A DNA stretch of 64,000 nt from the NCBI GenBank assembly GCA_047967505.1, contig CM106539.1, one strand, 5' to 3'. This stretch comes from Dipteris shenzhenensis. Taxonomy: Eukaryota > Polypodiophyta > Polypodiopsida > Gleicheniales. Shown in pieces: positions 21,640-33,225 of this stretch. Below the pieces are notes generated by a model. The model was not told the DNA's origin. It saw only the letters and a list, made by a program, of their open reading frames with translations, and ran no database searches. Each line of letters starts with the position of its first letter. Within the stretch, counting starts at the first letter, position 1. A program made the translations under genes and the position numbers.

Positions 21640-22050
21640 CTCACATATGGGTTGTCATGCTAGGACAGCTCAATACCGTCAAGACATCGAAAGAAGCATG
21701 GGATATGTTCGCAGCTCTCTACTACGAGTCCAAGAACACATCCAGGATTCGTGAACTACTTGCTTAATCGGCTTCCGATCGAACCAATATAGGGTATGAC
21801 TCCTTATGAAGCATTCACTGGACATAAGCCACACATTGGGCATCTCCGCATATTTGGTTGCATAGCATATGCCCACATACATGATGATCATCACAGGAAA
21901 TTGGATGCGAAGTCATGCAAATACATCATGGTTGGCTACAGTGAAGAAAGCAAAGCATACAAGTTGTATGATCCCATCAACCGCAAGATCATTATCTCCA
22001 GCGATGTAATCTTTGATGAGGAATCAAAATGGAAAACTTCAAATACATAG
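21640..22050 (+). pseudogene. Copia gag fused to integrase C-terminus by internal deletion
   Basis: A short gag piece (TSKEAWDMFAALYYESKNTS, the UBN2 pattern) is followed within ~40 bp by the end of the integrase core (NYLLNRLPIEPI, then MTPYEAFTGHKPHIGHLRIF) and the C-terminal part (GCIAYAHIHDDHHRKLDAKS, MVGYSEESKAYKLYD). Everything from mid-gag through protease and the integrase catalytic core has been lost, and RT is absent downstream. A TAG interrupts just before MTPYEAF. This is a non-autonomous derivative or decay product of the element whose LTR is at 19090. Confidence 0.82.
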
Positions 22051-22517
22051 GAGATGGAAGCATCGACTTCACAGTCATCTACAGAAAAGGTTGATATAGA
22101 AGAGCAAGAATTTCCGCAACACCCCAAGTAGAGCCACAGTAGCTCAGATGGTCTACTAGGGAAAGTAGACACTTTCCAAGTAGCATGTGTCAACCATTTG
22201 TTCGGACAGAGATACGTGGCATGCTTCTAAGAAGATGACTCTTTGATAGAGTCGTCTTGTAATCTGAGCATCGATCCGTTCATTGGGATTGAAACTGAGT
22301 GGAGGCAAATGGTGATCGAGGTGACATGGGACCTCCAGAATGTATTCCAATGTTTTGTAGAAGATAGCACTTAGGCGAAGGAAGCAATCAATATTGCTGC
22401 ACATTATTTGCTCATGTTGCTGAAGTGCTCAGATCATTGTGCCTTGGATATTCCATTCTACACCAGAGTATGGTTCGATCATTGGTCAATTAATGGTGCG
22501 ATCTTCACCCAAAGTGT
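22051..22517. other. No recognised feature
   Basis: About 470 bp between the copia integrase end and the inverted gypsy fragment; no motif or repeat boundary identified. Confidence 0.45.
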
Positions 22518-23195
22518 TTATGTTGGCTTCCCATTACACATCTTCTGAAAATCTAGTGCCCATCTTGTACAGTTGTCCTCTACAATGAGTTGATAGGGTG
22601 CAACTTTTAAAATTAGTTTTCTGCCATCCACTAATTTCATTTCAAGGGGTGGTTGTCCTACCATTAAGTACCAAATGATATCCCCACACCAATCTGGAAT
22701 AGCATCTATCTGAAATAGTGTTGCATCTGGCAAGTCATCTTCTACTATAGTGGCTTCTTCTCTCGACTTGTTGACTCGAGACGTGTGATCGACAATGTAG
22801 TGTTGGGCACCTTTGCAGACCACTATTTTGAAGTTGAATTCTTGAAGCAAGAGGAGCCATCTAGTTATTCTTCCTATTGTACACGGACGGTTCACAAGAT
22901 AAAGCAATGCTTGATAGTCGGTGTAGAAGACAAAATCATTTGCTAGTAGGTAGTGTCGAAATTCCTTAACACTATACACCATTGCTAGGGCTTCTCTTTC
23001 TGTGGTGGTATAGTTGATCTCTACATCATTGAGTTGTCGTCTGGCGAAGTAGAATGGGTAGTCTTTCTTATGTTCACCAGATTGACAAAGCACACTCCCA
23101 ATTGCATACTTTGATCCATCAATATGAACACGAAAATCAATATCCCAATCGGAAGATATAAGGATGGGTGTTGTGATTAGGCGCCACTACATGTC
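22518..23195 (-). pseudogene. Gypsy RNase H and linker fragment
   Basis: The minus strand encodes ILISSDWDIDFRVHIDGSKY, YFARRQLNDVEINYTTTERE, ALAMVYSVKEFRHYLLANDF, FYTDYQALLYLVNRPC and GRITRWLLLLQEFNF, the RT-linked RNase H. A linker follows (DDLPDATLFQIDAIPDWCGD). RNase H degrades the RNA strand during reverse transcription. The protein is very close (about 60 of 63 residues over one stretch) to the plus-strand copy at 34840-35030, so both belong to one family in opposite orientation. RT proper and integrase are missing at both ends. Confidence 0.88.
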
Positions 23196-23571
23196 CTTTT
23201 CTCTAGCTGCTGCTCCCAGGCCAGCGGGTCTATAACCTAAAAAAGCACTCTTCCAGAAACCATGGATTACACTCACAGCAGGGCATCGACCATCAGTATT
23301 CTGTAGAAGGAGGTTTTCGTCAATTAAATTCTCTGCATGATTTTTATCTTTGAGTTCTTAACTTCCTTTGTCCACAGTGTAGGCTTGTATGACAAATCCA
23401 ACATATAGAATAATTTGAAGACACAAACGAGTTTTGTTGGTGCAAGATGAATGTAGATTGTTAATGATAGCCTTTTCTCAATTTCATGTGAACAAACATG
23501 AAATTGCTCAAGAAGTCCTTCTCTGGCTTCCATGACCTCAGTGATGTGCTTGCCAATTGCATCCATGTGAG

Positions 23572-24135
23572 CCTGTTGTGAGAGAAACAATAGTGTCATG
23601 ACTATCTCAACACTTCAAAATTTACCCATAAAAGGGAGTATGCTGCACATTCCAAAAGGACATGTTGCTCATCTTCACCATGACCTAATTAGAGCCATTC
23701 CTCCACATGTTGGCTAATTCAAGATTTCATCATATTCACGGTGAATTGACTGGCACTCTCGTCTAGTATCCAAAGCGACAAGAGGGTACATGATATGCAT
23801 GAGCTTGAGGAGGATAACCAGTACATATTTCAATGCCGCGCCTACTATGTGATCCTGTTGTGAGAGAAAAAATAGTGTCATGACTATCTCAACACTTCAA
23901 AATTTACCCATAAAAGGGAGTATGCTGCACATTCCATAAGGACATGTTGCTCATCTTCACCACGACCTAATTGGAGCCATTCCTCCACATGTTGGCTAAT
24001 TCAATGTTTCATCATATTCACGGTGAATTGAGTGGCATTCTCGTCTAGTATCCAAAGCGGCAAGAGGGTACATGATATGCATGAGCTTGAGGAGGATGAC
24101 CAATACACCTTTCAATGCCGTGCCTACTACGATAT
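23572..24135. repeat. 282 bp tandem direct duplication
   Basis: CCTGTTGTGAGAGAAA starts at 23572 and again at 23854. The two 282 bp copies share ATAGTGTCATGACTATCTCA, CATAAAAGGGAGTATGCTGC and GGCAAGAGGGTACATGATAT-like stretches with only scattered substitutions. No coding content is recognised. Confidence 0.92.
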
Positions 24136-24537
24136 CGTCAGGAGGTTCCATTGTGTTACATCCATAACAAGACTACCAAGGGCCTAGGCTTAACCAAAGC
24201 CAAGGCCAAACTAACCTAGGATCTTGGTTAGGATCTAAGGTTAGAGCATGGTCTAACCCGAGGTTAGGAATAACCTAGGCTTGTGACCAGACCTAGTCTG
24301 GAAGGTTTAGATCCCATAGATTGAGCTAGCTTGCTTAGGGCTTGGCTAGATAAAGCTAGCCTATGAATGCATGGCTAATCTTGGCATGGCTTAGGTAAAC
24401 ATAGCAAAGCGTGGTCCCAAGTAAAGTAAAGCTATTTTGGGAATGCATGGTAAAGTTAAGGCTCACTGCTTAGGATAGCCAGGGCCTGCTGGCCTATACA
24501 TTGGCCCACGCTATATGTGTAGGCTAGGGGCTCAATT
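24136..24537. repeat. Low-complexity region rich in TAACCTAGG-like words
   Basis: AACCTAGG, GGTTAG and GGCTTAGG words recur irregularly between 24170 and 24400, resembling the tract at 33710-33900. No coding is seen. Confidence 0.55.
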
Positions 24538-25710
24538 TCAGGGGACCATAGGGTGCAAATGAAAAAATTCCACTAGAAGGCATGTGTTAGAAATAGTCTG
24601 GCCATTTATGATAACATCAACAACAGGTATATCATCTCCCACATCTATGTCTACCTTTTGTGCCATAGGTGTCCCATTATCCTTTTTCTTCTTTTTCTTA
24701 GACTCCCTAGTGCTGGCCAATTTACTCCATTCCTTCCTAAGTTTTGGAGAGAGTGCCAAAAGCTGCCCAAATGTGATTTGTGCAGTCTTCTCTCTAAGGT
24801 TTGTCAATAGATCATAACTAAGAGTTCCTTGTCCAAGAGGAAAATCATATTGTCCAATCTTTCTTCGGGATGACTTTTTCTTCTTATGTTTCCATTCTTT
24901 CTCTTCCTCCTCTTCCTCATCACTCCTAGTTTTACGACTTCTTGTCATCAATGGCATCAAAGTTTCTTCCTCATTTTCCTCCTTTGAACATGTTCTTTCT
25001 AAGAGTACTACACTCTTGTCTTCTTTTTTCTTCAATTTTGGACATTCGGAACGATAGTGTCCCTTCTCTTGACATTCATAACAGGTAACATTGCTTTTAT
25101 CCCTAGGCTTATCCTCAATTCGTGGAGCCCTAGGTGGCTTGGCATTCACTAAGTGCAACTTCAAATCAGCAAATTCTGCCATCAATTGTGCAATATTATG
25201 ATCCAGTGAGGGAGCAGATACCTGGGATGTTGAGGCTACCTCTACCCGATGTGCCAGAGTCATGACACTTGTAGATGGCTGAAATGCGGACTCAATTTGA
25301 TGGGCCGCCTCCTTCTTCAAAGCAATGCGAAGAGCCTCTTTGAAATTACTGGGATTTTTGCTTAGAACCTTTCCACGCAAGGTAGAATCCAAACCATAAA
25401 CAAATTTGCTCATCTTGAGATGTTCCATTAGAATCTCCCATAGAAGATGAAGAAGACTCAACCACATGCAAAGCATCTTGTTGGTACTTGATGAATAAAT
25501 CCTCATACCTCAGCAAAGGTCAAAACTGACGCTCCTTCCTTTTGGGAAATCTTCCCCAGCTGCAATAACAAGGAATTTGGTGACTCCAATGTCCCAAATC
25601 TCTCCTTCATTGCCTCGACCAAGCTTTCCCAATCATCCTTGGTATCTTTTGGCAAGGCCTCGTTAAGGCCACACGCTCCAAGAAATCTGGAAGTATCTCA
25701 GTACGTTCCC
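24538..25710 (-). pseudogene. Ty3-gypsy gag with CCHC knuckle, start of protease
   Basis: Upstream piece: DDWESLVEAMKERFGTLESP and LLQLGKISQKEGASVLTFAE (capsid), then a one-base frame change near 25505. The main frame gives KFVYGLDSTLRGKVL, NPSNFKEALRIALKKEA, a perfect zinc knuckle CYECQEKGHYRSEC, an acidic/lysine-rich linker, LSYDLLTNLREKTAQITFGQ and LLALSPKLRKEW, and the protease entry IPVVDVIINGQTISN. It stops before the protease active site can be confirmed. It lies ~0.4 kb inside the LTR at 26099-26718, as gag should. Confidence 0.85.
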
Positions 25711-26098
25711 CCAGCCAAGCGGCATGCTTGATTGAATTCCCGAAGGTAACTCCTCGAGTCTTCTCCTTATGATCCATGAGCACTGGAATGTTTTACATCT
25801 TGCACAAAAAATGAGCACAAAGAAGAAAGTCTTTGCTTGTAAACAAGCTGAGATTGTGAGGTTATGATAGGAAAATCCTAGGCAAAACCTACCCGGCGTC
25901 TCCACCAAAAGATGTGACACAAAATTTAGGGGCTTAATTCTAGTCACTTCTTAGAGTCAAAAGAACAAGAGGGAAAGGAAAATAGATGAATCAAAGCAAG
26001 ATAAAGATATAAACATCAAAGGTGAGATCATAGTTCAACATGGGAAAGAGGAAAGGTTGAGGGGAAGAATTAATTTCAGCCAAGCGTTTGGCACCGAA

Positions 26099-26718
26099 TG
26101 TAAGAGCAAGCCTCTGTTGGAAAAAAATTTTCATACTAAGAACTACTGTTAAATTATACGGTGCAGCACAACAGAAACTGAACAAAGAATAGAGAGTACA
26201 CAGTAAACTAGAGAGGAACAAACTTTTCCTTCAATACTGATGTAGTACAGATGATGGCTCTGTCCACCCGTGCACTCCCACAGTGGAGCTTAGATGGCGA
26301 TTTAAACAGATACTAGGTGAAGAGCTACTAGCTAGAAGATCTGATCTGATCTGAACTGATCTGATATAATGGACTGGGGAGGTCGCCTCTTTATAGCTAT
26401 GAGGGCGGTAGTCGGATCAACGTAGTCGGTGGAGTCGACTAGTCGACCTAGTCGGTGGAGCCGACTAGTCAACCTAGTCGGTGGAACCGACTAGTTGTCC
26501 ATGGAATATTCCCTATACCATTGCATCGGGGGCTCCCGCCCCCGAACCCCCACCAGGGGGCTAGCTGGCCCCCAAGCCCTAGCAAGAATAAGGGGCTCCC
26601 ACACAATCACCTTTCTACCATCAATAGTCTCATTGATAGACCTCATCTGACATGCAAGTCAAGATCCATCCAGTGTCCCAGGCTCACACATGGCTTCTCC
26701 TCATATTGGGGCCTTACA
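26099..26718 (-). mobile_element. Ty3-gypsy 5' LTR (~620 bp)
   Basis: Plus-strand ends are TGTAAG and CTTACA, a perfect 6 bp pair. On the minus strand the inner end is followed by TTCGGTGCCAAACGCTTGGC, a candidate primer site. A TATA-like CTATAAAG lies at 26386-26396 (minus). An alternative outer edge is TGTTAGATATGC at 26779, preceded on the minus strand by a polypurine-like GGAGGGGGGC; this would make the LTR ~681 bp and place the 3' end of another element to the right. Confidence 0.68.
26405..26500. repeat. ~26 bp minisatellite in the gypsy LTR
   Basis: Three copies of GTAGTCGGTGGAGTCGACTA-like units (CCTAGTCGGTGGAGCCGACT, CCTAGTCGGTGGAACCGACT), each containing the self-complementary AGTCGG...CCGACT arms. 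Confidence 0.85.
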
Positions 26719-28400
26719 ACCTGAGCACCTTGGACCACTGGTGGTTACCAGGAGGGTGGGGCATTGAGCATATCTAACAGCCCCCCTCCATGACCGAACT
26801 ACCTTCTTGGCCCAATGCCGAGTCTCTGAAGATGGAAGTGAAGGGACTGAATTGATAGGGCTCACTTTGACGTATGGGGTTATTGGGTCGCATCATTTTG
26901 ATAAAGCTCAACACAAGAGAACCCACAATTATTGGAAATAAAAATACAGCTATGATAGCATGGGAATAGCTCTTCCTTTGACCCTCAAAACCCAAAACAA
27001 AGAGCACATGCTTCTAGGGTTTGAGAAGACAAGAATGTTTACATATAGTTCACGAAAAATGGAACAAGAGATGAGAAGTTAGGACCATTTTAGTAACAGA
27101 CTCCAAAACTATCCCAAATCCAAGTCTACCCTTTTCTGCACGCTGTAACATTTTCTCAGTAAATCAGAACATGGATCTAAAGACATAAATGGATAGAGCT
27201 CAAAGAGATAAAGATTTTATTATAGGTTTTGACCAATACGGAGTAGGGAGCAAAAAGTTATGGCCGTTTTACGACAGGGTACCAAAACAATCCAGGAGCG
27301 ACTTGAGCAATAGGAAAAAGCAATGATTGCTCTTTTGAAGGGGTTGCTTCAACAGTACATATTGGACTGAGGTCGCCCTAAAGGGTAGAGAATCCCCTCA
27401 GAACAGATCCCAAAACAAGCCATACATGAGCACCAACGGAGCTCCCGAGCGAAGAGGAAAAAAATATGAGAAAATGGGAAAAGAAGGGAAGACTTTAGTT
27501 ATGGAAGCTAGGAAAGCTTCCCAATGGGAGAGCTCTACAAAGAAGAGAGGGGCTAAGGCTCAAGGGAAAGGACAGGCATAGAAGGAGATAGATACAAGGC
27601 AATGGCAAGGCTACAAGGAGAAAATGAGATGCTTGAGAGAGAGGGGAGGGGCTTCTTTTATAGTGCAATTCTCACCTTCCTTCACCCTGTTACATTTGCT
27701 AGTAGTAGATTCTTTCACCTCTTCGTGACATAAGGGCATGGGTCACCATCAATTGTCCTTTTAGGAGGATTTTGACAAGTGTCCCATCACAAGATGCTTC
27801 TTTATCCTTTTGAGTAGAAAAATCACTAGTCCTCCCACATGGAGCCCAAGAGGACCCTCCTCTTTTCCACATGTCAACGTCCTCCACATTCCACATAAGA
27901 ATTCTAGAAGGATTCCTTTTGACTCCACACTCCTCCACACTTTTCCACATGCCCTCCACATGCTCTCCATGTGCACTCCCTATTATTTTAGTACATTATT
28001 GAGTCCGTGTAGGCTTTTGGCCCACTCTAAATATATGACTCATTTCTATTTCCCAATTACAAAGCAAATAATATATCTCCCAAACCATTCTATCCCTATA
28101 CCAAGGTATTTATAATTCATACCCGTGATATTTACAATGATGCACTCCACTCATAATCACATTTGCAATCATTTTCACTAATTATTCTAATTAGTATCAA
28201 ACCCACATTAATGATTACATGAAATAAAGTAGTCGACATCAAAAGATTATCAAGCCGCAATGAGAGTAGCTGCAAAGAGCTGTCTCTCGCCACCAAATTC
28301 TCCATCACGCTTCTTGGTTCTTTGTTTCCGTGGCTAGCTTTTGTCACCTTGAGGGCCCCACAAATCCTCCCACAGGTTTCAAAACAAAATATCATTTTTT
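26719..28400. other. No clear gene; possible LTR-like promoter on minus
   Basis: Short frames only. Around 27640-27670 the minus strand has GCACTATAAAAGAAGCCCC, very like the TATA region of the LTR at 56.5 kb (GGCTATAAAAGGAAGGGGC), within CCACATG-rich sequence (27830-27970). This may be a diverged LTR, but boundaries could not be set. Confidence 0.3.
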
Positions 28401-28407
28401 GTTGTCA

Positions 28408-29296
28408 TAATGCCATGATCCACCAATGAATTGCAAGGTCCATTAGCATTCTGTTATAGCCAAGAAGGTAGCTACATTATTATAAAGGGATTGTATGTTT
28501 AGGACTATTCAAGAACTAGGAAAATCTCAAAAATTCCAAGGGAGCATATAAATATCATACAAGTGAAGAGATGTATATACAAAATTGATCTTTGTGTTGT
28601 GTCCATCTGCACCAAGTATTCTTTATAAGAACAAAATGAAGGAGAGAGCAATGATGGAATAGACGAGACTCTTAAAAGAAGGGGTAAAGGCACCATTGCT
28701 CATGAATCTAAATTTGTTGAAAACCGAATCAATGAGCACTAATTAAGGACCATAAAGTCCAAAGGATGAGTTTTGGTTTTGAGGAAGTAAAGATATACTT
28801 AAATACTATTGGAAAGGTGACAACTCTTTAATTAGCTCAGGATCTCTTATACACTTTGTTTTTAATGTATAGTTTAAAAATAGATAAAACACTTGAATAT
28901 GGCATATGAAGGATAACCAAGCAACAACAACTAGATCCAAAATGAGGCAAAATACATTTTACAAAAATCTAGCCCAGATTATTGGATATAAGAACAAGCA
29001 TTCCAGGTTACACAATGAAACCAATTGATTCTGGGCTTCTAGGCTACTTTGTAGATTAAAGGGAAGCTAGTCCTACAAAGGTTGAACTAGAGAATTCAAT
29101 ACAAAGATGAATGAACCCAAAAGTAGATTCTAAGAATAGGGCTTAGTTTTTGAATACTAGCTAGAATAAATTTAAGTTAAAAGGCCACAAATTTTAGATG
29201 CCAAGAGTGATGATGCCAGATCACGGACAATATGGTCATAACATTTATTACACTTTATTCTATGTTACTCAATTTGCAATAGTTCTCATCTCGTGC

Positions 29297-29329
<33 letters not shown>

Positions 29330-29340
29330 TATAGCAAGTA
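28408..29340. repeat. ~0.93 kb segment duplicated at 41793-42990
   Basis: From TGCCATGATCCACCAATGAA to the GT microsatellite this matches the 41.8-43.0 kb segment (shared AGGGATTGTATGTTTAGGA, AGAACAAAATGAAGGAGAGA, AACTAGATCCAAAATGAGGC, AGTTAAAAGGCCACAAATTT). The second copy carries extra tandem duplications and a hairpin absent here. Identity is high with small indels. No coding content is recognised. Confidence 0.88.
29293..29330. repeat. (GT)n microsatellite
   Basis: CGTGCGTGTGTGTGTGTGTG and onward to TGTATGTGTGTA; the same position in the 43 kb copy has expanded into a compound microsatellite. Confidence 0.95.
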
Positions 29341-29369
29341 GGAAGAGGGTGTGTTGGCTTTGGATTTGT

Positions 29370-30330
29370 ATGGTTGGATTCAATGGGAAGATTCATTTGT
29401 GTATTGAAGGCTTGCAATAGCCATGCTGCACTCAAAGAGGGGGAGAGAGTTGATACAAAGTTTGAAAAGTTTAGATGTCTGCTGGTGAAAGTTAGAACCC
29501 TTAACTCCAAAGTTTTTAAGATTGGCTTTGAGTTTGATTTATTTGTGGGAACCACTTTGGTGGACATGTATGTGAATTGTGGGAGCTTTGAGTCTCCATA
29601 ATGTCATCATAATGTGGTTACATGGAGTACAATGATCTTGGTGTATGTAGAACAAGAAGAAAATTAGGAAGCTTTTAGCCTTTATATGCCAATGCATGAG
29701 CAACGTCTATTGTCAAGTAGCTTTACCTTTGTTGCCATACAAAATGTGGGGGCATGGAAGATGCACGAAGCATTTTTGACCAATTTCCCTATCTTAATGT
29801 GTCTTCCTAGTCTAGCATGGTCATGGGTTGTAACAAGCAGGAAGAGGATGTGTTGGCTTTGGATTTGTATGCTTGGATGTAGTGGGAGGCATCCAACTGA
29901 ATGCCTAAACATTCAATTGTGCATTGAACACTTGCAATAGCCTTGCACTAATGGAAGAGGGGAAGCGAGTTGAAAAAAAGTTTAGATAATAACTAAAGTT
30001 TTAAAGATTGGATTTGAGATCAATTTATCTCTAGGAACCACTTTGGTGGACATGTACAAGAAATGTGGGAGCATTGAGTTGTTTTAATGAATTGCATCAT
30101 CGTAATGTGCTTACTTGGAGTACAATGATATTGGGTATGTCAAACAGAAAAGCGAGGAAGCTTTTGACTTTTATGTGCAAATGCAGGAGCAAGACCTCTT
30201 ACCAATATGCTTTACCTTTCTTGCCATCTTGAAAGCATGTTGCACAACTTTGGATATCGAAAAGGAGGTCCATTCTAAAATTAGCAAGGATGCTTTTGAG
30301 TCCCATGTTGAGACCCAATGGAGCGGGTCT
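29370..30330 (+). pseudogene. Pentatricopeptide-repeat (PPR) protein pseudogene
   Basis: PPR-class signatures recur in tandem: FICVLKACNSHAALKEGERV, IGFEFDLFVGTTLVDMYVNC, NVVTWSTMILVYVEQ and EAFSLYMPMHEQ, then again LGTTLVDMYKKCGSIEL, EEAFDFYVQMQEQDLLP, FTFLAILKACCTTLDIEKEV and HSKISKD. These are the degenerate 31-36-residue helical repeats of plant PPR proteins, which bind organellar RNA and act in its editing, splicing or stability. Stops and shifts break the frame (for example before HHNVVTW), and no start, transit peptide or E/DYW domain is visible. Two similar blocks (29340-29660 and 29850-30130, both with GGCTTTGGATTTGTATG) suggest an internal duplication. Confidence 0.85.
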
Positions 30331-30388
30331 CTAACCCATCGTAGAGGGGTGTTGTCTCTGTGCCAACATGGACTTAGGTAGAACATGA

Positions 30389-31670
30389 TGTGTGTGTAGA
30401 GTAGTGGCAAAGCTCCGCTTGTACTTGCATATTAAGGTTAGAAATAATCCCTCTTAGAAATCCAACTTGCATGTTCTACATGCAAGTTCTACATATGATT
30501 CCTACATGCAGCTTCTACATGATGCAACTCCTACATGCGAGTTCTACATGCAACTCCTACATGCCACTCCTACATGCAAGTTCTACATGCGAGTTCTACA
30601 TGCGAGTTCTGCCTACGAGTTCTACATGTGAGTTCTACATGCAACTCCTACATGCGAGTTCTACATGCGAGTTCTACATGCAACTCCTACATGCGAGTTC
30701 TACATGCAACTTCTATATGCAAGTTCTACATGTAGAGAGAAAATGTCTTACAATTCCTACATGTAGAGAGAGAGAAGCTCTCCAACTTGTATAAATACCC
30801 CATAATGGAATGAAGCCCACACTCTTTGGGGCATTGTGTTGAGTTCTACTTTGATATTCCAAGCAATTGTCTCAAGTGTCCATGCTTGCTTGCACTCCAC
30901 GTCCAAAAGCATGTCCTAACCTTGCAACTCCTCCTCCCCTCTCCTCCAACCTTGCAACCCATCCTCTCCCTCTTCTCCTCCCTCCTCCTCCTCCCTTCTC
31001 CTCCTCCCTCTTCCTCCTCCTCCTCCCTCCTCCTCCTCCTCCCTCTTCCTCCTCCTCCCTCCTCCTCCTCCTCCTCTCTCCTCCTCCCTTCTCCTGTTCC
31101 CTCCTCCTCCTCCTCCTCCCTCCTCTCTCTTCTTTCCCCCATGCTCTTACACCTTCTTCCTCTCCCACTCCTATGCTCCCTCTAAACCCTTAGTTCCTCA
31201 ACCCTTAATCTCCATGATCTACAAGGGAGACGAGTTCTCCACCATGTACTCTACTCTAAACCTTGGAACCTCTTCTAAACTTTGGAACCTCCTTCTAAAC
31301 CTTGGAACTCCTTCTACCCTTGGAACCTCTCCTAAACCCTGGAACCTCTTTCTAAACCTTGGAACCTCCTTCTAAACCCTGAACCTCGCTCTAAACCTTG
31401 AACTCCTCCTAAACCCTGCAACCCCCAATGAAGACAAAAGCCTTCATTACCTCAACCATGATGATACACGTTCCTTTTACACATGCATGCACTATGTTTG
31501 ATTACCATACTTAAGCCTACGTCTCTCACTGGAACACGACTCGAGGTCCTAAGCTACACGTATACAACAAACGACGACGCCGATATATTTATAGGTGACA
31601 AAAAGCCTCGGAACCCTGCATACTGAGAATACCTTGCTCTTCCCGTGGAAGCCGTGGGAAAGAACCAACA
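30389..31670 (+). mobile_element. 5' LTR of the 30-41 kb gypsy element (~1.28 kb)
   Basis: Opens TGTGTGTGTAGAGTAG and ends AAAGAACCAACA, directly followed by a gypsy primer site. Contents in order: a 13 bp TACATG minisatellite (30470-30750), a TATA box (TATAAATA, 30790-30797), the transcribed CCCACACTCTTTGGGGCATT, a CTCCTCC-rich stretch (30950-31140) and an ~18-20 bp CTTCTAAACCTTGGAAC minisatellite (31245-31430). It pairs with 40076-41422. The five bases before it (CATGA) do not match those after the right LTR. Confidence 0.85.
30470..30750. repeat. 13 bp minisatellite TTCTACATGC(G/A)AG
   Basis: About twenty units of TTCTACATGCGAG / CTCCTACATGCAA alternate in the LTR, upstream of its TATA box. 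Because 3 x 13 = 39, open frames show a 13-residue repeat (SSTCEFYMQLLHA); these are not genes. The homologous array is at 40150-40490. Confidence 0.92.
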
Positions 31671-31690
31671 TTTGGCGCAGCTATTGGGGA
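31671..31690 (+). promoter_or_regulatory. Gypsy primer-binding site
   Basis: TTTGGCGCAGCTATTGGGGA directly follows the LTR end and resembles the plant Tat/Athila-type site TGGCGCCGTTGCCGGGGA with a few substitutions. Confidence 0.82.
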
Positions 31691-32730
31691 GACTAGCGTC
31701 TCAAGTAATGAGTAAACATACACAGGTATGTGTAAAAAATAAACTACTTCGAACTTTCATAAACATATCACTCAATAATTTCCTAGCTGAAACTCTTCAT
31801 TATCAGTTTAGGAAAATGCATGTTTTTTGAAAAAATAGCACCTTAAGGAAAAAATCAGACCAGGTGATGGTTGTCAGAGTGTAGAGCTTAAAATTCTGAA
31901 CATTTCACCTTTTTATGGAAGCACATTCTAACACAACCACTAAAAGTTATGGGCAATCAATGATTAAAGATGCCATAACCTAAAAGAAAAATTAAAATCA
32001 CCTCCCTAGTCAAACTTGGACAAATTTAAAGATGCACATGTGTTTGACTAAATCCACAGCTCCCTCTCCTTCCCTATAAAAGAGCACCCATCCCTCTCAT
32101 ACTTTTTCTTTCACATCTTGCCTCCATCCTCTTCCCCACTCCGAGCCCTACGCAAGACACTCCTCCCTCTCCATCAACCACCACCCTACTCCCATCCTCA
32201 CATAGTAAGTTACTTCGAGCCCATCTCACATCGATAACCTAGCCATCCACCCACCATCCATTGGTCCTCAACAATCCCGTTAAATTGAGAAAGACTTGGA
32301 GAGCGTTCAGGTGACCATCTCTTCCTCCCTTTGGATTTCCGTCAAAGTTTTTCATTTTTCATCAAAGCTTTTCATCCATCAAGTTTTTTCTCTCCCTCCT
32401 CCATCTCCCCCTCCACCCTCCACCCCTTCCATCTCCTCCACCCCCACTCCACCCTCCACCCCCCCTTCCATTTCCACCACCCCCCTTCCATCTCCACCCC
32501 CACCCTTTCATTTCCCCCACCCCCCCTCCCTCTCCACCACCCCCTCCACCACTACCCTTCCCCCCCCCCCTCCTCCATTTCCACCACTCCCCCCTCCCAT
32601 CTCCACCCCCACCCTTTTCCCCCCCTCCCTCTTTACCACCCCCTTCACCACTCCCCCACCCCCTTCCATCTCCACCACCCCCCTTCCCTTCCCCCCTACC
32701 ATCTCCACCCCCACACCCCCCCATCTCCAC

Positions 32731-32752
32731 CCTCTCTCTGTCTCTCTCTGTC

Positions 32753-32794
<42 letters not shown>

Positions 32795-32820
32795 CCCCCT
32801 CTCTCTGTCTCTTTCCCTCC

Positions 32821-32873
<53 letters not shown>

Positions 32874-32906
32874 TTTCCTGCCTCTCTCTCTTTCCCTCCC
32901 CCTCCT

Positions 32907-32943
<37 letters not shown>

Positions 32944-33019
32944 CCCTCTCTCTCTCTCTTTCCCTCCCCCTCCCTCTTCTCTCTCTCTATCTCTCTTTTC
33001 CCCCCCTCTCTCTCTTTCC

Positions 33020-33073
<54 letters not shown>

Positions 33074-33138
33074 CCCCCCCCCCTCTCTCTCTCTCTCTCT
33101 CTTTCCCCCCCTCTCTCTCCCTCTCTCTCTTTCCCTCC

Positions 33139-33171
<33 letters not shown>

Positions 33172-33225
33172 TCCCCTCCCCCTCTCTCTCCTCTCTCTCT
33201 CTCTCTCTCTACCCCCCTCGCCAAC
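32731..33225. repeat. (CT)n microsatellite with C-run interruptions
   Basis: Nearly 500 bp of CTCTCT broken by TTTCCCCCC, GTCTCTCT and CCCTCCCCCTCC blocks repeating every ~60-90 bp, so it is partly a higher-order repeat. Confidence 0.95.

Noticed and set aside
26774-27007. A 77-codon minus frame with a hydrophobic segment
   Set aside because: Short, no homologous pattern, and overlaps the polypurine-like end of a possible LTR; not enough to call a membrane protein.
30471-30794. CRISPR-like or repeat-protein array
   Set aside because: The 13 bp units are contiguous without unique spacers, lie in an LTR and recur at 40.2 kb; it is a minisatellite in a plant retroelement.
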